Shown here: piece by piece, positions 30,389 to 40,180 of the stretch | Layout of the letters: the number at the start of each line of letters is the position of its first letter | How positions within the stretch are numbered: position 1 is the first letter of the stretch | DNA from: Roseicyclus marinus | GTDB lineage: Bacteria > Pseudomonadota > Alphaproteobacteria > Rhodobacterales > Rhodobacteraceae | Direction of reading: 5' to 3' | DNA: 64,000 nucleotides | NCBI RefSeq assembly: GCF_030163795.1 | Contig: NZ_JASJOF010000002.1 | Location: forward strand, 310,001 to 374,000 | Notes under the pieces: generated by a model | Databases searched by the model: none | The model's input: the letters and a program-made list of their open reading frames with translations, nothing else | What the model was told of the DNA's origin: nothing | Made by a program: the position numbers and the translations under genes

Positions 30389-31312
30389 ATGTCCACGATC
30401 CTGATCGTCGAACAGGTGCTGAACGGCTTGCAGTTCGGCGTGATGCTGTTCCTGATGGCCGCGGGCCTGACGCTGATCTTCGGCGTGATGGGCCTGATCA
30501 ATCTGGCGCATGGATCGCTCTACATGGTGGGGGGCTTCGTCGCGGCGGTGGTCGCGGGCCTCACCGGCTCTTTCACGTTGGCGCTGATCGCCGCGATGGC
30601 CGCCGCAGCCATGGCAGGCGCGCTGATCGAGATGACGGTCATCCGCCGCCTTTATCACACCGACCATCTGGACCAGGTGCTGGCGACCTTCGCCCTGATC
30701 CTGATCTTTTCCGAAGGCACGCGGTGGGCTTTCGGCTCCTTCCCCCTCTACCTGTCGCGGCCCGAGGCGCTGGCGGGGTCCGTCACGCTGCCCTTCGGCA
30801 TCGAATACCCCCTCTACCGGCTTGCGTTGATCGGGGCGGGGCTGGCGGTGGCCGTGGGCCTGTGGCTCCTGATCGCCAAGACTCGGCTGGGCATCCAGAT
30901 CCGCGCGGGCGAAAACGACCGCGAGATGATCGCGGCCTTGGGCGTCGATATCCGCACGCTCTACACTTTCGTCTTCGCCCTTGGCGCGGCACTGGCGGGG
31001 CTTGCGGGTGCGCTCGTGGGCGCGATCCAGTCGGTTCAGGTCGGCATGGGAGAGCCCGTGCTGATCCTCGCCTTCGTCGTCATCGTCATAGGGGGCATCG
31101 GCTCGATCAAAGGGGCCTTCGTCGGCGCGCTGATCGTGGGGCTGACCGATACGCTGGGCGGCATCTTCCTGCCCGAACTGTTCAAGCTGGTGATGGAACC
31201 CGCAGCCGCCACGCAGGTCGGTGCCTCGCTCTCCTCCATGGCGATCTACCTGTTGATGGCGATCGTCCTGATCTGGAAGCCCACGGGCCTTTACGGGGCG
31301 CGCACCGCATGA
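30389..31312 (+). CDS. branched-chain amino acid-type ABC permease (LivH-like)
   Basis: A 307-residue inner-membrane permease of the LivH family, with about eight hydrophobic helices. The NGLQFGVMLFLMAAGLTLIFGVMGLINLAHG opening is the typical LivH motif area, and the conserved GSIKGAFVGALIVG coupling region lies near the C-terminus. The ATG at 30389 follows the hairpin and a G-rich GGGGTTTTCC. It overlaps the next permease start (ATGA at 31309-31312). Confidence 0.92.
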   Translation: MSTILIVEQVLNGLQFGVMLFLMAAGLTLIFGVMGLINLAHGSLYMVGGFVAAVVAGLTGSFTLALIAAMAAAAMAGALIEMTVIRRLYHTDHLDQVLATFALILIFSEGTRWAFGSFPLYLSRPEALAGSVTLPFGIEYPLYRLALIGAGLAVAVGLWLLIAKTRLGIQIRAGENDREMIAALGVDIRTLYTFVFALGAALAGLAGALVGAIQSVQVGMGEPVLILAFVVIVIGGIGSIKGAFVGALIVGLTDTLGGIFLPELFKLVMEPAAATQVGASLSSMAIYLLMAIVLIWKPTGLYGARTA

Positions 31313-32292
31313 GCCGGGAATGGATCGTCAACGCCGCCCTGATCGCGGGGCTGATCGCCGTGCCGCTCTGGGCGCATCTGTCGGGCGAACCCTTTACCAT
31401 CACGCTGGCCACCCGCGCCGTGATCTTTGCACTTGCCGCCGTGGGTCTGAACCTCGCGCTCGGGCTGGGCGGCATGGTCAGTTTCGGGCATGCCGTCTTT
31501 TTCGGGCTGGGCGGCTATTCCATGGGCATCCTTGCCCATCACGCGCAGAATTTCCTGCCGCTTTATGACGGTTTGTTCCTGATCGAGGGCACGAAATCCA
31601 TGCCCGTGATCTGGCTCGTGGCGATCCTCGTCTCGGCCCTTGCCGCGCTTTTGATCGGCCTCCTGTCGCTTCGGACCTCGGGCGTTTATTTCATCATGAT
31701 CACCTTGGCCTTCGGGCAGATGTTCTACTATTTCGCCATCTCCTGGCGCGCCTATGGCGGTGAGGACGGTCTGTCGATCTGGGTGAGGAACGGGTTTCCG
31801 GGGCTGAACACGCTCGACCCGATCCAATTCTACTGCCTGTGTTTCGCGCTGTTGTGCGCGGCGCTCTGGCTGTCGGCCCGGATCGCGCGCTCGCCCTTCG
31901 GGCTGGTCCTGAACGCCGCGCGGCAGGTGCCCGCGCGGGTGGAAACCGTGGGGCTCGACGGGCAGCGGGCGAAACTCGTGGCCTTCGTCATCTCGGGCGC
32001 GATCACGGGATTGGCCGGCGCGCTCTTTGCCGATCTCAACCGCTTCGTCAGCCCAACGATGTTCAGCTGGCACATGTCGGGCGAGATCATGATCTTCATC
32101 ATCCTCGGTGGCGTCGCACGGCTTTTCGGGCCAGTCGCGGGGGCGGTTCTGTTCGTCGCGATGGAACATGTGCTGGGCGATCTCTGGGATCATTGGCACA
32201 TTCTTCTGGGGGGCCTCCTTCTGGTCATCGTCTTGTTCGGACGCGGCGGGGTGATCGGTCTTCTGGCCGGAAAGGCGCAGAGCCATGACTGA
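31309..32292 (+). CDS. branched-chain amino acid-type ABC permease (LivM-like)
   Basis: A 327-residue second permease of the LivHM heterodimer. The ALAAVGLNLALGLGGMVSFGHA segment and the SGAITGLAGALFADLNRFVSP region near residue 225 are LivM hallmarks. About nine hydrophobic segments are visible. It is coupled to the upstream permease by a 4-bp overlap, and its 3-prime end overlaps the livG-like start by 8 bp. Confidence 0.92.
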   Translation: MSREWIVNAALIAGLIAVPLWAHLSGEPFTITLATRAVIFALAAVGLNLALGLGGMVSFGHAVFFGLGGYSMGILAHHAQNFLPLYDGLFLIEGTKSMPVIWLVAILVSALAALLIGLLSLRTSGVYFIMITLAFGQMFYYFAISWRAYGGEDGLSIWVRNGFPGLNTLDPIQFYCLCFALLCAALWLSARIARSPFGLVLNAARQVPARVETVGLDGQRAKLVAFVISGAITGLAGALFADLNRFVSPTMFSWHMSGEIMIFIILGGVARLFGPVAGAVLFVAMEHVLGDLWDHWHILLGGLLLVIVLFGRGGVIGLLAGKAQSHD

Positions 32293-33034
32293 TCCGGTTC
32301 TCGAGGTGCGCGGCTTGACCAAGCGTTTCGGGGCGCTGGTGGTGTCGGACGGCATCGACCTGACGCTGAAACGCGGCGAGATCCACGCCGTCATCGGCCC
32401 GAACGGGGCGGGCAAATCGACCCTCATCGCGCAGATCTGCGGCGGCCTTGCCCCCGATGCGGGCACCATCCGCCTCAAGGGCCGCGATGTGACCGCCCTG
32501 CCCACCCGTACCCGCGCGCGGATGGGGCTTGCGCGCACCTTCCAGATCTCGGCGCTGGCGATGGAGGATACGGCGCTTCAGAACGCGCTTCTGGGGGCGC
32601 TGGGCGCTGCGGGAACGCCGTGGCGGTTCTTCGGCCCCGCCCTATCGGACCCAGCCCTGCGCAAGGTGGCCGAAACCGCGCTCGACCGCGTAGGCCTGTC
32701 GGACAAGGCGGGGCATCGCACCGCGGAACTCTCCCACGGTGAACGCCGCCAGCTCGAAGTCGCGGTGGCCCTGACGCTACGGCCCGCCGCCTTCATCATG
32801 GACGAGCCCATGGCCGGTCTCGGGTCCGAGGGCGGCGCGCGGATGACCGCGCTTCTCGACAGGTTGCGGCACGAGGCCCCGATCCTTCTGGTGGAACACG
32901 ACATGGACGCGGTCTTTGCGCTCGCCGACCGGATCAGCGTTCTGGCGGGCGGCCGCGTCATCGCCAGCGGCCCGCCTGACGCGATCCGCACAGATACCGC
33001 CGTACGCGAAGCCTATCTGGGGGACGAGGCATGA
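32285..33034 (+). CDS. ABC ATP-binding protein (LivG-like)
   Basis: A 249-residue ATPase subunit. Walker A is GPNGAGKST, the signature is LSHGERRQLE, Walker B is AFIMDEPMAG and the switch histidine lies in LLVEHDMD. GEIHAVIGPNGAGKSTL is typical of the LivG subgroup. Its start lies 8 bp inside the permease gene and its stop overlaps the livF-like start, so the transporter genes are tightly coupled. Confidence 0.93.
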   Translation: MTDPVLEVRGLTKRFGALVVSDGIDLTLKRGEIHAVIGPNGAGKSTLIAQICGGLAPDAGTIRLKGRDVTALPTRTRARMGLARTFQISALAMEDTALQNALLGALGAAGTPWRFFGPALSDPALRKVAETALDRVGLSDKAGHRTAELSHGERRQLEVAVALTLRPAAFIMDEPMAGLGSEGGARMTALLDRLRHEAPILLVEHDMDAVFALADRISVLAGGRVIASGPPDAIRTDTAVREAYLGDEA

Positions 33035-33717
33035 GCCTTCTGACGCTCGAACAGGTGACCGCCCGCTACGGCGCCGCGCAGGCGCTTTTCGGCGTAGACC
33101 TCAGCCTCGACGAGGGCGAGGTGCTGGCGCTCATGGGCCGCAATGGGATGGGCAAATCGACGACGGTCAAGACGATCTGCCGGATGCTGCCCGCCGAAGG
33201 GCGGCTGGTGTTTGACGGCCATGACCTAGCGCGACTGTCGAGCCATCAGGCGGCGCGTCTGGGCATCGGCCTTGTCCCCGAGGGGCGGCGCTGCTTCCGC
33301 GACCTGACCGTTGCGGAAAACCTGATCGTGGCGGCCCGTCCGGGGCATTGGGACATGGCGCGTATCGGCGCGCTGTTTCCCCGGCTCGCCGAACGGCAGG
33401 GGCAGCGCGCGGCGACGCTGTCGGGCGGCGAACAGCAGATGCTCGCCATCGGCCGCGCGCTCATGACCAATCCCCGTCTCCTGATCCTCGACGAGGCGAC
33501 CGAGGGGCTCGCCCCCCTGATCCGGGCCGAGATCTGGGCCGTGATCGCCCGGCTCAAGGCCGAAACCGGGCTTGCCATCCTCGTCATCGACAAATCGCTC
33601 CGGGAATTGCGGCAGGTCGCCGACCGCGCCGCGATCCTTGCGCGCGGTCAGGTGGTCTGGACCGGGGCGATGGACGCCCTCGATCACGAGACTTCCTTGC
33701 GCCACGTCGGCGTCTGA
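33031..33717 (+). CDS. ABC ATP-binding protein (LivF-like)
   Basis: A 228-residue second ATPase subunit. Walker A is GRNGMGKST, the signature is LSGGEQQMLA, and Walker B is LLILDEATEGLAP. The usual LivF switch region VEQN reads VIDKS here, so the switch histidine is not obvious and the LivG-like partner may carry the dominant site; this is inference from inspection. It is the last gene of the five-gene transporter set. Confidence 0.9.
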   Translation: MSLLTLEQVTARYGAAQALFGVDLSLDEGEVLALMGRNGMGKSTTVKTICRMLPAEGRLVFDGHDLARLSSHQAARLGIGLVPEGRRCFRDLTVAENLIVAARPGHWDMARIGALFPRLAERQGQRAATLSGGEQQMLAIGRALMTNPRLLILDEATEGLAPLIRAEIWAVIARLKAETGLAILVIDKSLRELRQVADRAAILARGQVVWTGAMDALDHETSLRHVGV

Positions 33718-33819
33718 CAGGCCCGACGGCGCTCGCCTGCACATTTTTTCACCAAACGCCCAAGCCGCACACACGCAAGGCGCGAAGATGGCGGGAATCG
33801 CTTGACCGACCCCCAGCCC

Positions 33820-33840
33820 GAACCAATCGTGGAATGGTTC
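33820..33840. promoter_or_regulatory. candidate GntR operator
   Basis: A perfect inverted repeat GAACCA-N9-TGGTTC lies 37 bp upstream of the gntR start. A further TTGGTTC copy follows at 33854-33860. The spacing and position fit autoregulation by the GntR protein encoded next, which would also control the coupled peptide-transport operon. The assignment is by position only. Confidence 0.45.
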
Positions 33841-33877
33841 GCTCCTATGCGGCTTTGGTTCAACTCGAGGTGGAAAA

Positions 33878-34612
33878 TTGCGCGACGAGCTTCCACGATC
33901 CGACCCGGCGGCCGACAACGCCTCGGTCGCGCGCAAGCATATCCGCGAGCTGATCCGCACCGGCGCGCTTGAGGCCGAGGGGAAGCTTCCGACCGAACGC
34001 GATCTTTGCGCCCGGTTCGGCATCAGCCGCCGCTCGGTCCGCCGCGCCCTCGACGCGCTCGAAGCCGAAGGGCTGGTCTGGCGGCGTCAGGGAAAAGGCA
34101 CCTTCGCGGGCCAGCCACCCGATCCCAACGGGCACCTTGCGGCCCGGATCGCGCCCGATGCCGACCCCCTCAGCGTGATGGAGGCACGTCTGGCGCTGGA
34201 GCCGGAACTGGCGGCGCTGGCCGCCCGCCGCGCCACGGGCGAGGATGTGGCGCGGATGCGCGCGCTGGCCGAACGCGCGGGCCACGCCCGCGACGCGGAT
34301 GCCGCCGAACTCTGGGATGGATCGCTCCACCGCATGATCGCGCGGATCGCAGGCAACCCGATCCTCAACACCGCCTTCACCCTCATCAACGAAGTGCGGC
34401 AGGAACAGCGCTGGCAACAGGAACGCCAACAGGCCCGCTCGCCCGAACGGGTGGCCGAATACGCGCGTCAGCACGACAGCATCATCGCCGCCATCGACGC
34501 CCGCGACGAAGAGGGCGCGCGCGCCGCGATGCGCGCCCACCTATCCGCGCTCAAGGCCAATCTGGAACGCCTGCGCGACCAAGACATGACAGACCGGGGG
34601 ACGACGGAATGA
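33878..34612 (+). CDS. GntR-family regulator (FadR subgroup)
   Basis: A 244-residue regulator. The N-terminal winged helix-turn-helix includes the LPTERDLCARFGISRRSVRRAL recognition region (about residues 37-58), and an all-helical FCD ligand domain follows (about 85-235). The start is a TTG preceded by GAGGTGG at good spacing. No upstream ATG fits the domain boundary. Its stop overlaps the dppD-like start (ATGA), so it is the first gene of the peptide-transport operon and is probably its local regulator. The effector is unknown. Confidence 0.85.
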   Translation: MRDELPRSDPAADNASVARKHIRELIRTGALEAEGKLPTERDLCARFGISRRSVRRALDALEAEGLVWRRQGKGTFAGQPPDPNGHLAARIAPDADPLSVMEARLALEPELAALAARRATGEDVARMRALAERAGHARDADAAELWDGSLHRMIARIAGNPILNTAFTLINEVRQEQRWQQERQQARSPERVAEYARQHDSIIAAIDARDEEGARAAMRAHLSALKANLERLRDQDMTDRGTTE

Positions 34613-35613
34613 CCGACGCACCGCTTCTGGAACTGGAAAAGCTGACCATCGCGCTCAAGGGCGTGGATCAGCCCATCGTCGACGATGTGGGCTTCACTCT
34701 GTCGCGTGGTGAAACGCTCTGCATCGTGGGCGAAAGCGGCTGCGGCAAAAGCCTGACCTCGCTCGCGCTGATGGGCCTGTTGCAGACCCCGCCGCTCCGG
34801 GTGACCGGCGGCACGGCACATTTCGCGGGCGAGGATCTCTTGTCCATGGGCACCGCCCGCCTGCGCCAGATCCGCGGCGGCAAGATGGCGATGATTTTCC
34901 AGGAACCGATGACCTCGCTCAATCCCGGCCTCAGGATCGGCGAACAGATCGCGGAATCCGTGCGCCGCCACAAAGGCCTGTCACATCAGGATGCCCGCGC
35001 CCGCGCGCTGGAAATGTTGCGCCGCGTCCGCATCCCCGCCCCGGAAAAGCGGCTGGACGAATACCCCCACCAACTGTCGGGCGGGATGCGCCAGCGCGCC
35101 ATGATCGCCATGGCGCTGGCCAATGACCCCGAGCTTCTGATCGCCGACGAACCCACCACCGCGCTCGACGTGACGATCCAGGCGCAGATCCTGCGACTGA
35201 TGCGCAGCCTGCAACAGGAAACCGGTGCCGCCATGGTTCTCATCACCCATGACCTCGGCGTCGTGGCCGAAATGGCCGACAAGGTCGCGGTCATGTATGG
35301 CGGCCGCATCGTCGAGGCGGGCAGCGCCGAACAGGTTTTCACCGATCCCCAGCATCCCTACACGATCGGGCTCATGTCCTCGATGCCGTCGCTGGGCGCG
35401 CGCGCCGGTCGGCTCGTCACCGTGCCCGGCACCGTGCCGCAACCCGCCCAGATGCCGCCCGGCTGCCGCTTCGCCACCCGCTGCCCCTTTGCGACATCGG
35501 CCTGCACGCTGGTGCCCTCCCTGACCGATCTGGGCGGGGGCCACCGCGTCGCCTGCGCCCATGCGCCCCTCACCGCCCTCGAGACCCCGGCCCTGCGGAG
35601 CACCGGCACATGA
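34609..35613 (+). CDS. oligopeptide ABC transporter ATP-binding protein (DppD-like)
   Basis: A 334-residue ATPase of the Opp/Dpp family. Walker A is [18 protein letters not shown] is the Q-loop, the signature is [15 protein letters not shown], Walker B is [12 protein letters not shown] and the switch is ITHDLG. The C-terminal extension has the [14 protein letters not shown] cysteine motif that forms an iron-sulfur cluster in DppD relatives. It is coupled to gntR and to the next ATPase gene by 4-bp overlaps. Confidence 0.93.
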   Translation: MTDAPLLELEKLTIALKGVDQPIVDDVGFTLSRGETLCIVGESGCGKSLTSLALMGLLQTPPLRVTGGTAHFAGEDLLSMGTARLRQIRGGKMAMIFQEPMTSLNPGLRIGEQIAESVRRHKGLSHQDARARALEMLRRVRIPAPEKRLDEYPHQLSGGMRQRAMIAMALANDPELLIADEPTTALDVTIQAQILRLMRSLQQETGAAMVLITHDLGVVAEMADKVAVMYGGRIVEAGSAEQVFTDPQHPYTIGLMSSMPSLGARAGRLVTVPGTVPQPAQMPPGCRFATRCPFATSACTLVPSLTDLGGGHRVACAHAPLTALETPALRSTGT

Positions 35614-36689
35614 CAGCGATCCTCTCGACCCGAGACCTCCGCAAGGACTTCGTGACCGCCAAACCGCTCTTTGGCGAGGCGACGGTCGTGCGCGCCGTGG
35701 CGGGCGTCTCGCTCGACATCGCCGAGGGCGAGACCTTCGCCATCGTGGGCGAAAGCGGCTGCGGGAAATCCACGCTTGCCCGGCTTCTCCTGCGCCTGAT
35801 CGACCCCACGGCAGGCGAGGTCTGGTACAAGGGCGAGGATCTGGCCAGCCTTCCGCCCGCCCGCCTCCGCGCCCTGCGCCGCGAGCTGCAATTCATCTTT
35901 CAGGACCCGTTTTCCTCCCTCAATCCGCAGATGACCGTCGGTGCCCTGATCGAAGAACCGCTGCGCACCCATGGCATCGGCACGCCGCCCGAGCGTCGGG
36001 CCAAGGTGGCCGATCTCTTGACCCGCGTGGGCCTGCGCCCCGAACATGCCGACCGCTACCCGCACGAGTTTTCCGGCGGCCAGCGTCAGCGGATCGGCAT
36101 CGCCCGCGCGCTGGCCTCGGGGCCGTCCGTCCTGATCGGGGATGAACCCGTAAGCGCGCTCGATGTCTCGATCCAGGCGCAGGTGGTGAACCTGCTTGAG
36201 GATCTGAAACAAGATTTCGGCCTGACGCTTATCGTCATCGCCCATGACCTCGCCGTGATCCGGCACATGGCCGACCGTGTGGCCGTCATGTATCTGGGCG
36301 AGGTGGTGGAATGCGGGCCTGCCGCCGATCTCTACGCCAACCCGAAACACCCCTATACCGAGGCGCTTCTGGCCGCGATCCCGGTCGCCAGCTACGGCGC
36401 GCGCGCCGCCCGCACCATGGTCGAGGGCGATCCCCCGAACCCAATCTCGCCACCGCCGGGCTGCCGGTTCCACCCGCGCTGCCCCTATGCGACCGACCTG
36501 TGCCGCAGCGAACGGCCCGCGCTCACCGATCTGGGCGCGGGACGCAGCGTCGCCTGCCACCGCGCGGCGGACCTGTCGCTCGACGGTCTGGACGATGTGG
36601 CCCAATCCCGCACACCCGCCGCCCGCGACCGCTTCGCGCTCTACGCGCGGGCGATGGCGGACAAACCACACCAAAAAAGCCCGGAATAG
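35610..36689 (+). CDS. oligopeptide ABC transporter ATP-binding protein (DppF-like)
   Basis: A 359-residue second ATPase subunit of the peptide transporter. It has [21 protein letters not shown], the signature FSGGQRQRIGIARAL and Walker B VLIGDEPVSALD. The C-terminal CRFHPRCPYATDLC cluster motif is present. Walker B has Gly where Ala or Cys is usual, which is a mild variation. Its start overlaps the dppD-like stop, and the binding-protein gene follows after 37 bp. Confidence 0.93.
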   Translation: MTAILSTRDLRKDFVTAKPLFGEATVVRAVAGVSLDIAEGETFAIVGESGCGKSTLARLLLRLIDPTAGEVWYKGEDLASLPPARLRALRRELQFIFQDPFSSLNPQMTVGALIEEPLRTHGIGTPPERRAKVADLLTRVGLRPEHADRYPHEFSGGQRQRIGIARALASGPSVLIGDEPVSALDVSIQAQVVNLLEDLKQDFGLTLIVIAHDLAVIRHMADRVAVMYLGEVVECGPAADLYANPKHPYTEALLAAIPVASYGARAARTMVEGDPPNPISPPPGCRFHPRCPYATDLCRSERPALTDLGAGRSVACHRAADLSLDGLDDVAQSRTPAARDRFALYARAMADKPHQKSPE

Positions 36690-36726
36690 GGCGATTTCAC
36701 CCCTCAACAGACGGAGAAAAGAACTG

Positions 36727-38238
36727 ATGGCACTCAAGAAAAACCTCGCGCTCGCGCTGGCCTTCGGGCTGGTGGCTGGCGCCGCTCAAGCGCAGGACCT
36801 GCGCATCGGGCTTCAGGACGACGCCGATGTGCTCGACCCTGATCAGGCGCGCACCTTCGTCGGCCGGATCGTGTTTGAATCGCTCTGCGACAAGCTGGTC
36901 GACATCACCCCCGATCTGGAAATCATCCCCCAACTCGCCACGGCCTGGGAATTTTCCGAGGACGGCATGACGCTGACCATGTCGCTGCGCGAAGGCGTGG
37001 TCTTCCATGACGGCACGCCCTTCAATGCCGAAGCGGCGATCTACAACCTCAACCGCAGCCGCACCCTGCCCGAAAGCCGCCGCGCCTCCGAGGTCAGCTC
37101 GATCTCGGACATCGAAGCGGTGGACGACAGCACGATCCGCATCACCCTGTCGGCCCCCGATGCGACGCTTCTGGCGCAGCTGTCGGACCGCGCGGGCATG
37201 ATGATCTCGCCCGCCGCCGCCGAGGCCGCTGGCCTCGACTTCGGCCTGAACCCGGTCTGCTCCGGCCCCTACAGCTTCGTCGAGCGCATCCAGCAGGACC
37301 GTATCGTCCTGTCGCGTTTCGCCGATCACTGGAACGCCGATGCCTATGCCTTCGAGACCGTGACCTTCCTGCCGATCCCCGACACGACCGTGCGTCTGGC
37401 CAACCTGCGCGCGGGCGATCTGGACATGCTGGAACGTCTGGCCGCGACCGACCTCGCCTCGGCCTCTTCCGACGCGGCGCTGGAAACCGCACAGGCGACC
37501 TCGCTCGGCTATCAGGCAATCACGATCAACGTCGGCAACGGCGAGAACGCGAACGGCCCGCTGGGCACCGACGCCCGCGTGCGTCAGGCGCTGTCGCTGT
37601 CGATCGACCGTTCCGTGATCGCACAGGTGGTCTTCGAGGGCGCTGTCGCCCCCGGCAACCAGCCCTGGCCGCCGACCTCGCCCTGGTACAACGCCGATTT
37701 CCCGATCCAGGACCGTGACGTGGAGGCCGCCCGCGCCCTTCTGGCCGAAGCCGGCTATCCCGATGGCGTCGACATCAGCGTGCAGGTCGCCAACAACCCC
37801 GTGCAGCAGCAGGTCATGCAGGTGGTTCAGGCCATGGCCGCCGAGGCGGGTATCCGCATCTCGCTCGAGGCCAAGGAATTCGCCACGCTCCTCTCCGACC
37901 AGTCGGCAGGCGCCTATACCGCCAGCCAGGTCGGCTGGTCGGGCCGCGTCGATCCCGATGGCAACATCCACCAGTTCGTGACGACCGACGGCGGCATCAA
38001 CGATGCGGGCTATTCCAACGCCGAGGTTGACGGCTTCCTGAACGGGGCGCGGGTCTCCAACGACGTGGCCGAACGGCGCGCGGCCTATAACGGGGCCTCG
38101 GCCATCCTGATGCAGGATCTGCCCATCGTCTACCTGTACCACCCGGTCTGGATCTGGGCGATGGAAGCCGGCATCGACGGCTTTGTGCCCTACCCCGACG
38201 GCATGATCCGCCTTGCCGGCGTGACCATGGCCGAGTGA
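36727..38238 (+). CDS. peptide ABC substrate-binding protein (family 5)
   Basis: A 503-residue periplasmic binding protein of the DppA/OppA family. The signal peptide MALKKNLALALAFGLVAGAAQAQ (cleavage near 22) is clear. The family opening (QDDADVLDPDQA, later LREGVVFHDGTPFNAEA) and the late SLSIDRSVIAQVVFEGAVAP segment are present. GGAGAAAAGAACTG precedes the ATG. The ligand could be a dipeptide, a gamma-glutamyl compound or glutathione-like; the downstream GGT homologue makes the latter attractive but unproven. Confidence 0.9.
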   Translation: MALKKNLALALAFGLVAGAAQAQDLRIGLQDDADVLDPDQARTFVGRIVFESLCDKLVDITPDLEIIPQLATAWEFSEDGMTLTMSLREGVVFHDGTPFNAEAAIYNLNRSRTLPESRRASEVSSISDIEAVDDSTIRITLSAPDATLLAQLSDRAGMMISPAAAEAAGLDFGLNPVCSGPYSFVERIQQDRIVLSRFADHWNADAYAFETVTFLPIPDTTVRLANLRAGDLDMLERLAATDLASASSDAALETAQATSLGYQAITINVGNGENANGPLGTDARVRQALSLSIDRSVIAQVVFEGAVAPGNQPWPPTSPWYNADFPIQDRDVEAARALLAEAGYPDGVDISVQVANNPVQQQVMQVVQAMAAEAGIRISLEAKEFATLLSDQSAGAYTASQVGWSGRVDPDGNIHQFVTTDGGINDAGYSNAEVDGFLNGARVSNDVAERRAAYNGASAILMQDLPIVYLYHPVWIWAMEAGIDGFVPYPDGMIRLAGVTMAE

Positions 38239-38252
38239 GCCAAAGCTGAACC

Positions 38253-38283
38253 GGCGCGCGGGCGGCACCCCTGCCCGCGCGCC
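38253..38283 (+). promoter_or_regulatory. strong intercistronic hairpin
   Basis: GGCGCGCGGGC (38253-38263) and GCCCGCGCGCC (38273-38283) form a perfect 11-bp stem with a 9-base loop between the binding-protein gene and the dppB-like gene. There is no following T-run. It is more likely an mRNA-stabilising or attenuating element than a full terminator. Confidence 0.65.
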
Positions 38284-38311
38284 ACCTCCCTCCAACCTGC
38301 GGAGACGCCCG

Positions 38312-39256
38312 ATGCTCGCCTTTCTCGGACGACGCCTGCTGATCGCGATCCCGACGATCATCCTGATCTCGATCTTCGTCTTCACGCTTCAGAAACTGCT
38401 GCCGGGCGACCCCGTCTTGGTTCTGGCGGGCGAGGAACGCGACCCGGCGGTGCTGGAATACCTGCGCGAGCAATACCGGCTGAACGATCCGATCATCGTG
38501 CAGTATTTCCATTGGGTCGGTAACGCGCTGCAGGGCGATCTGGGCATTTCGCTGCGCACCCAGCAGCCGGTGCTGGAACTGATCGGACAAAAACTGCCCG
38601 TGACCATTCAACTGGCCGTCATGGCCCTGATCGTGGCCATCGCCATCGGCGTGCCCGCAGGCGTGCTGTCGGCCTACAAGAAAGGCACATGGATCGACTG
38701 GGTCGCCAATGTCGTGGCGCTGTCAGGGCTTTCGGTGCCGAACTTTTGGCTCGGGATCATGCTGATCTTGCTCATTTCGGTGAAACTTGGATGGCTGCCC
38801 GCCTCGGGCTACCAACCGTTTTCCGACGATCCGCTGGAATCCATCCGCACCATGCTGATGCCCGCCTTCGTGCTGGGCACGGGGCTGGCCGCCACGCTGA
38901 TGCGCCATACGCGCTCGGCCATGCTGAGCGTCCTGAAATCCGACTATATCCGCACCGCGCGCGCCAAGGGTCTGGCCGAACGCGTCGTGCTCATCAAACA
39001 CGCCCTGCGCAATGCGCTCGTGCCCATCGTCACCGTCACCACGCTCCTTTTCGGGGAATTGCTGGCGGGCGCGGTCCTGACCGAACAGATCTTCACCATC
39101 CCGGGTTTCGGCAAGCTGGTGGTCGATGCCGTCTTCAACCGCGATTACGCCGTGGTGCAGGGGATCGTTCTGTGCACCGGCGTCGCCTTCATCTTCATGA
39201 ACATCCTTGCCGATGCGGCCTATCGCATCCTCAACCCGCGCATGAGGGACGAATGA
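38312..39256 (+). CDS. peptide ABC permease (DppB-like)
   Basis: A 314-residue inner-membrane permease. It has an N-terminal helix after MLAFLGRRLLIAIPT, the LPGDPV segment typical of DppB, and the EAA-type coupling loop near DYIRTARAKGLAERVVLIKHALRNALVP. It overlaps the dppC-like gene start by 4 bp. It pairs with DppC to form the transmembrane channel. Confidence 0.93.
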   Translation: MLAFLGRRLLIAIPTIILISIFVFTLQKLLPGDPVLVLAGEERDPAVLEYLREQYRLNDPIIVQYFHWVGNALQGDLGISLRTQQPVLELIGQKLPVTIQLAVMALIVAIAIGVPAGVLSAYKKGTWIDWVANVVALSGLSVPNFWLGIMLILLISVKLGWLPASGYQPFSDDPLESIRTMLMPAFVLGTGLAATLMRHTRSAMLSVLKSDYIRTARAKGLAERVVLIKHALRNALVPIVTVTTLLFGELLAGAVLTEQIFTIPGFGKLVVDAVFNRDYAVVQGIVLCTGVAFIFMNILADAAYRILNPRMRDE

Positions 39257-40131
39257 GCAGTATCGCCACCAATCCCGCAGCACCCGAGACCCTGCCGCGC
39301 CGCCAAAGCCGCGTCTGGCGCAAGTTCCGCTCGAACAAGGCTGCCGTTCTGGGCGGCATCATTGTGGGCTTCTTCGTGATCGTGGCGCTCCTGGCCCCGT
39401 TCCTGCCGGTGCCGGGGCCCGCCGTCACCGATTGGGGCGCGGTGCGCCAAGGCCCGTCGGCGGCCCATCCTTTCGGCACCGACGAGATCGGGCGCGACGT
39501 GATGTCCCGGATGATCTGGGGCGCGCGCGCCTCGCTCACGGCGGGCGTCATCTCGGTCGCCATCGCGGTCCTGATCGGCGTGCCCCTCGGCGTGCTCTCG
39601 GGCTACCTGCGCGGCTGGACCGATGCCGCCATCTCCCGCGTGACCGAGGCGCTTTTGGCCGCGCCTTTCCTCATCCTCGCCATCGCGCTCGCGGCCTTTC
39701 TCGGGCCGTCGCTGACCAATGCGATGATCGCCATCGGCCTCTCCGCCGTGCCGATCTTCATCCGCCTTGCGCGCGGCCAGACCATGGCCGTCATGACCGA
39801 GGATTACGTCGAGAGCGCGCGCGCCGTGGGCCTGACCCATCTGGCGCTCATCACCCGCTACATCCTGCCCAACATCTTCCCCCCGATCCTCGTGCAATCG
39901 ACGCTGACCATCGCCACCGCGATCATCGCCGAGGCGTCGCTCTCCTTCCTCGGCCTTGGTCAGCAGCCCCCCGCGCCCAGCTGGGGCTCGATGCTCAACG
40001 TGGCCAAGAATTTCCTCGAACAGGCGCCGTGGATGGCGCTCTACCCCGGTGCCGCGATCTTTCTCGTGGTGCTGGGCTTCAACCTGCTGGGCGACGGCTT
40101 GCGAGATGCGCTCGACCCGCGTGACCACTGA
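39253..40131 (+). CDS. peptide ABC permease (DppC-like)
   Basis: A 292-residue second permease. A DppC-type cytoplasmic N-terminus (RRQSRVWRKFRSNKAAVLGG) precedes the first helix. HPFGTDEIGRDVMSRMIWGARASL and the EAA loop EDYVESARAVGLTHLALITRYILPN are family hallmarks. The ATG overlaps the dppB-like stop. The GGT-like gene begins 49 bp downstream. Confidence 0.93.
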   Translation: MSSIATNPAAPETLPRRQSRVWRKFRSNKAAVLGGIIVGFFVIVALLAPFLPVPGPAVTDWGAVRQGPSAAHPFGTDEIGRDVMSRMIWGARASLTAGVISVAIAVLIGVPLGVLSGYLRGWTDAAISRVTEALLAAPFLILAIALAAFLGPSLTNAMIAIGLSAVPIFIRLARGQTMAVMTEDYVESARAVGLTHLALITRYILPNIFPPILVQSTLTIATAIIAEASLSFLGLGQQPPAPSWGSMLNVAKNFLEQAPWMALYPGAAIFLVVLGFNLLGDGLRDALDPRDH

Positions 40132-40180
40132 TGCGCGCGTTCTGCGCGACCACTGATTTCAGAGAGAGACGGACAACATC

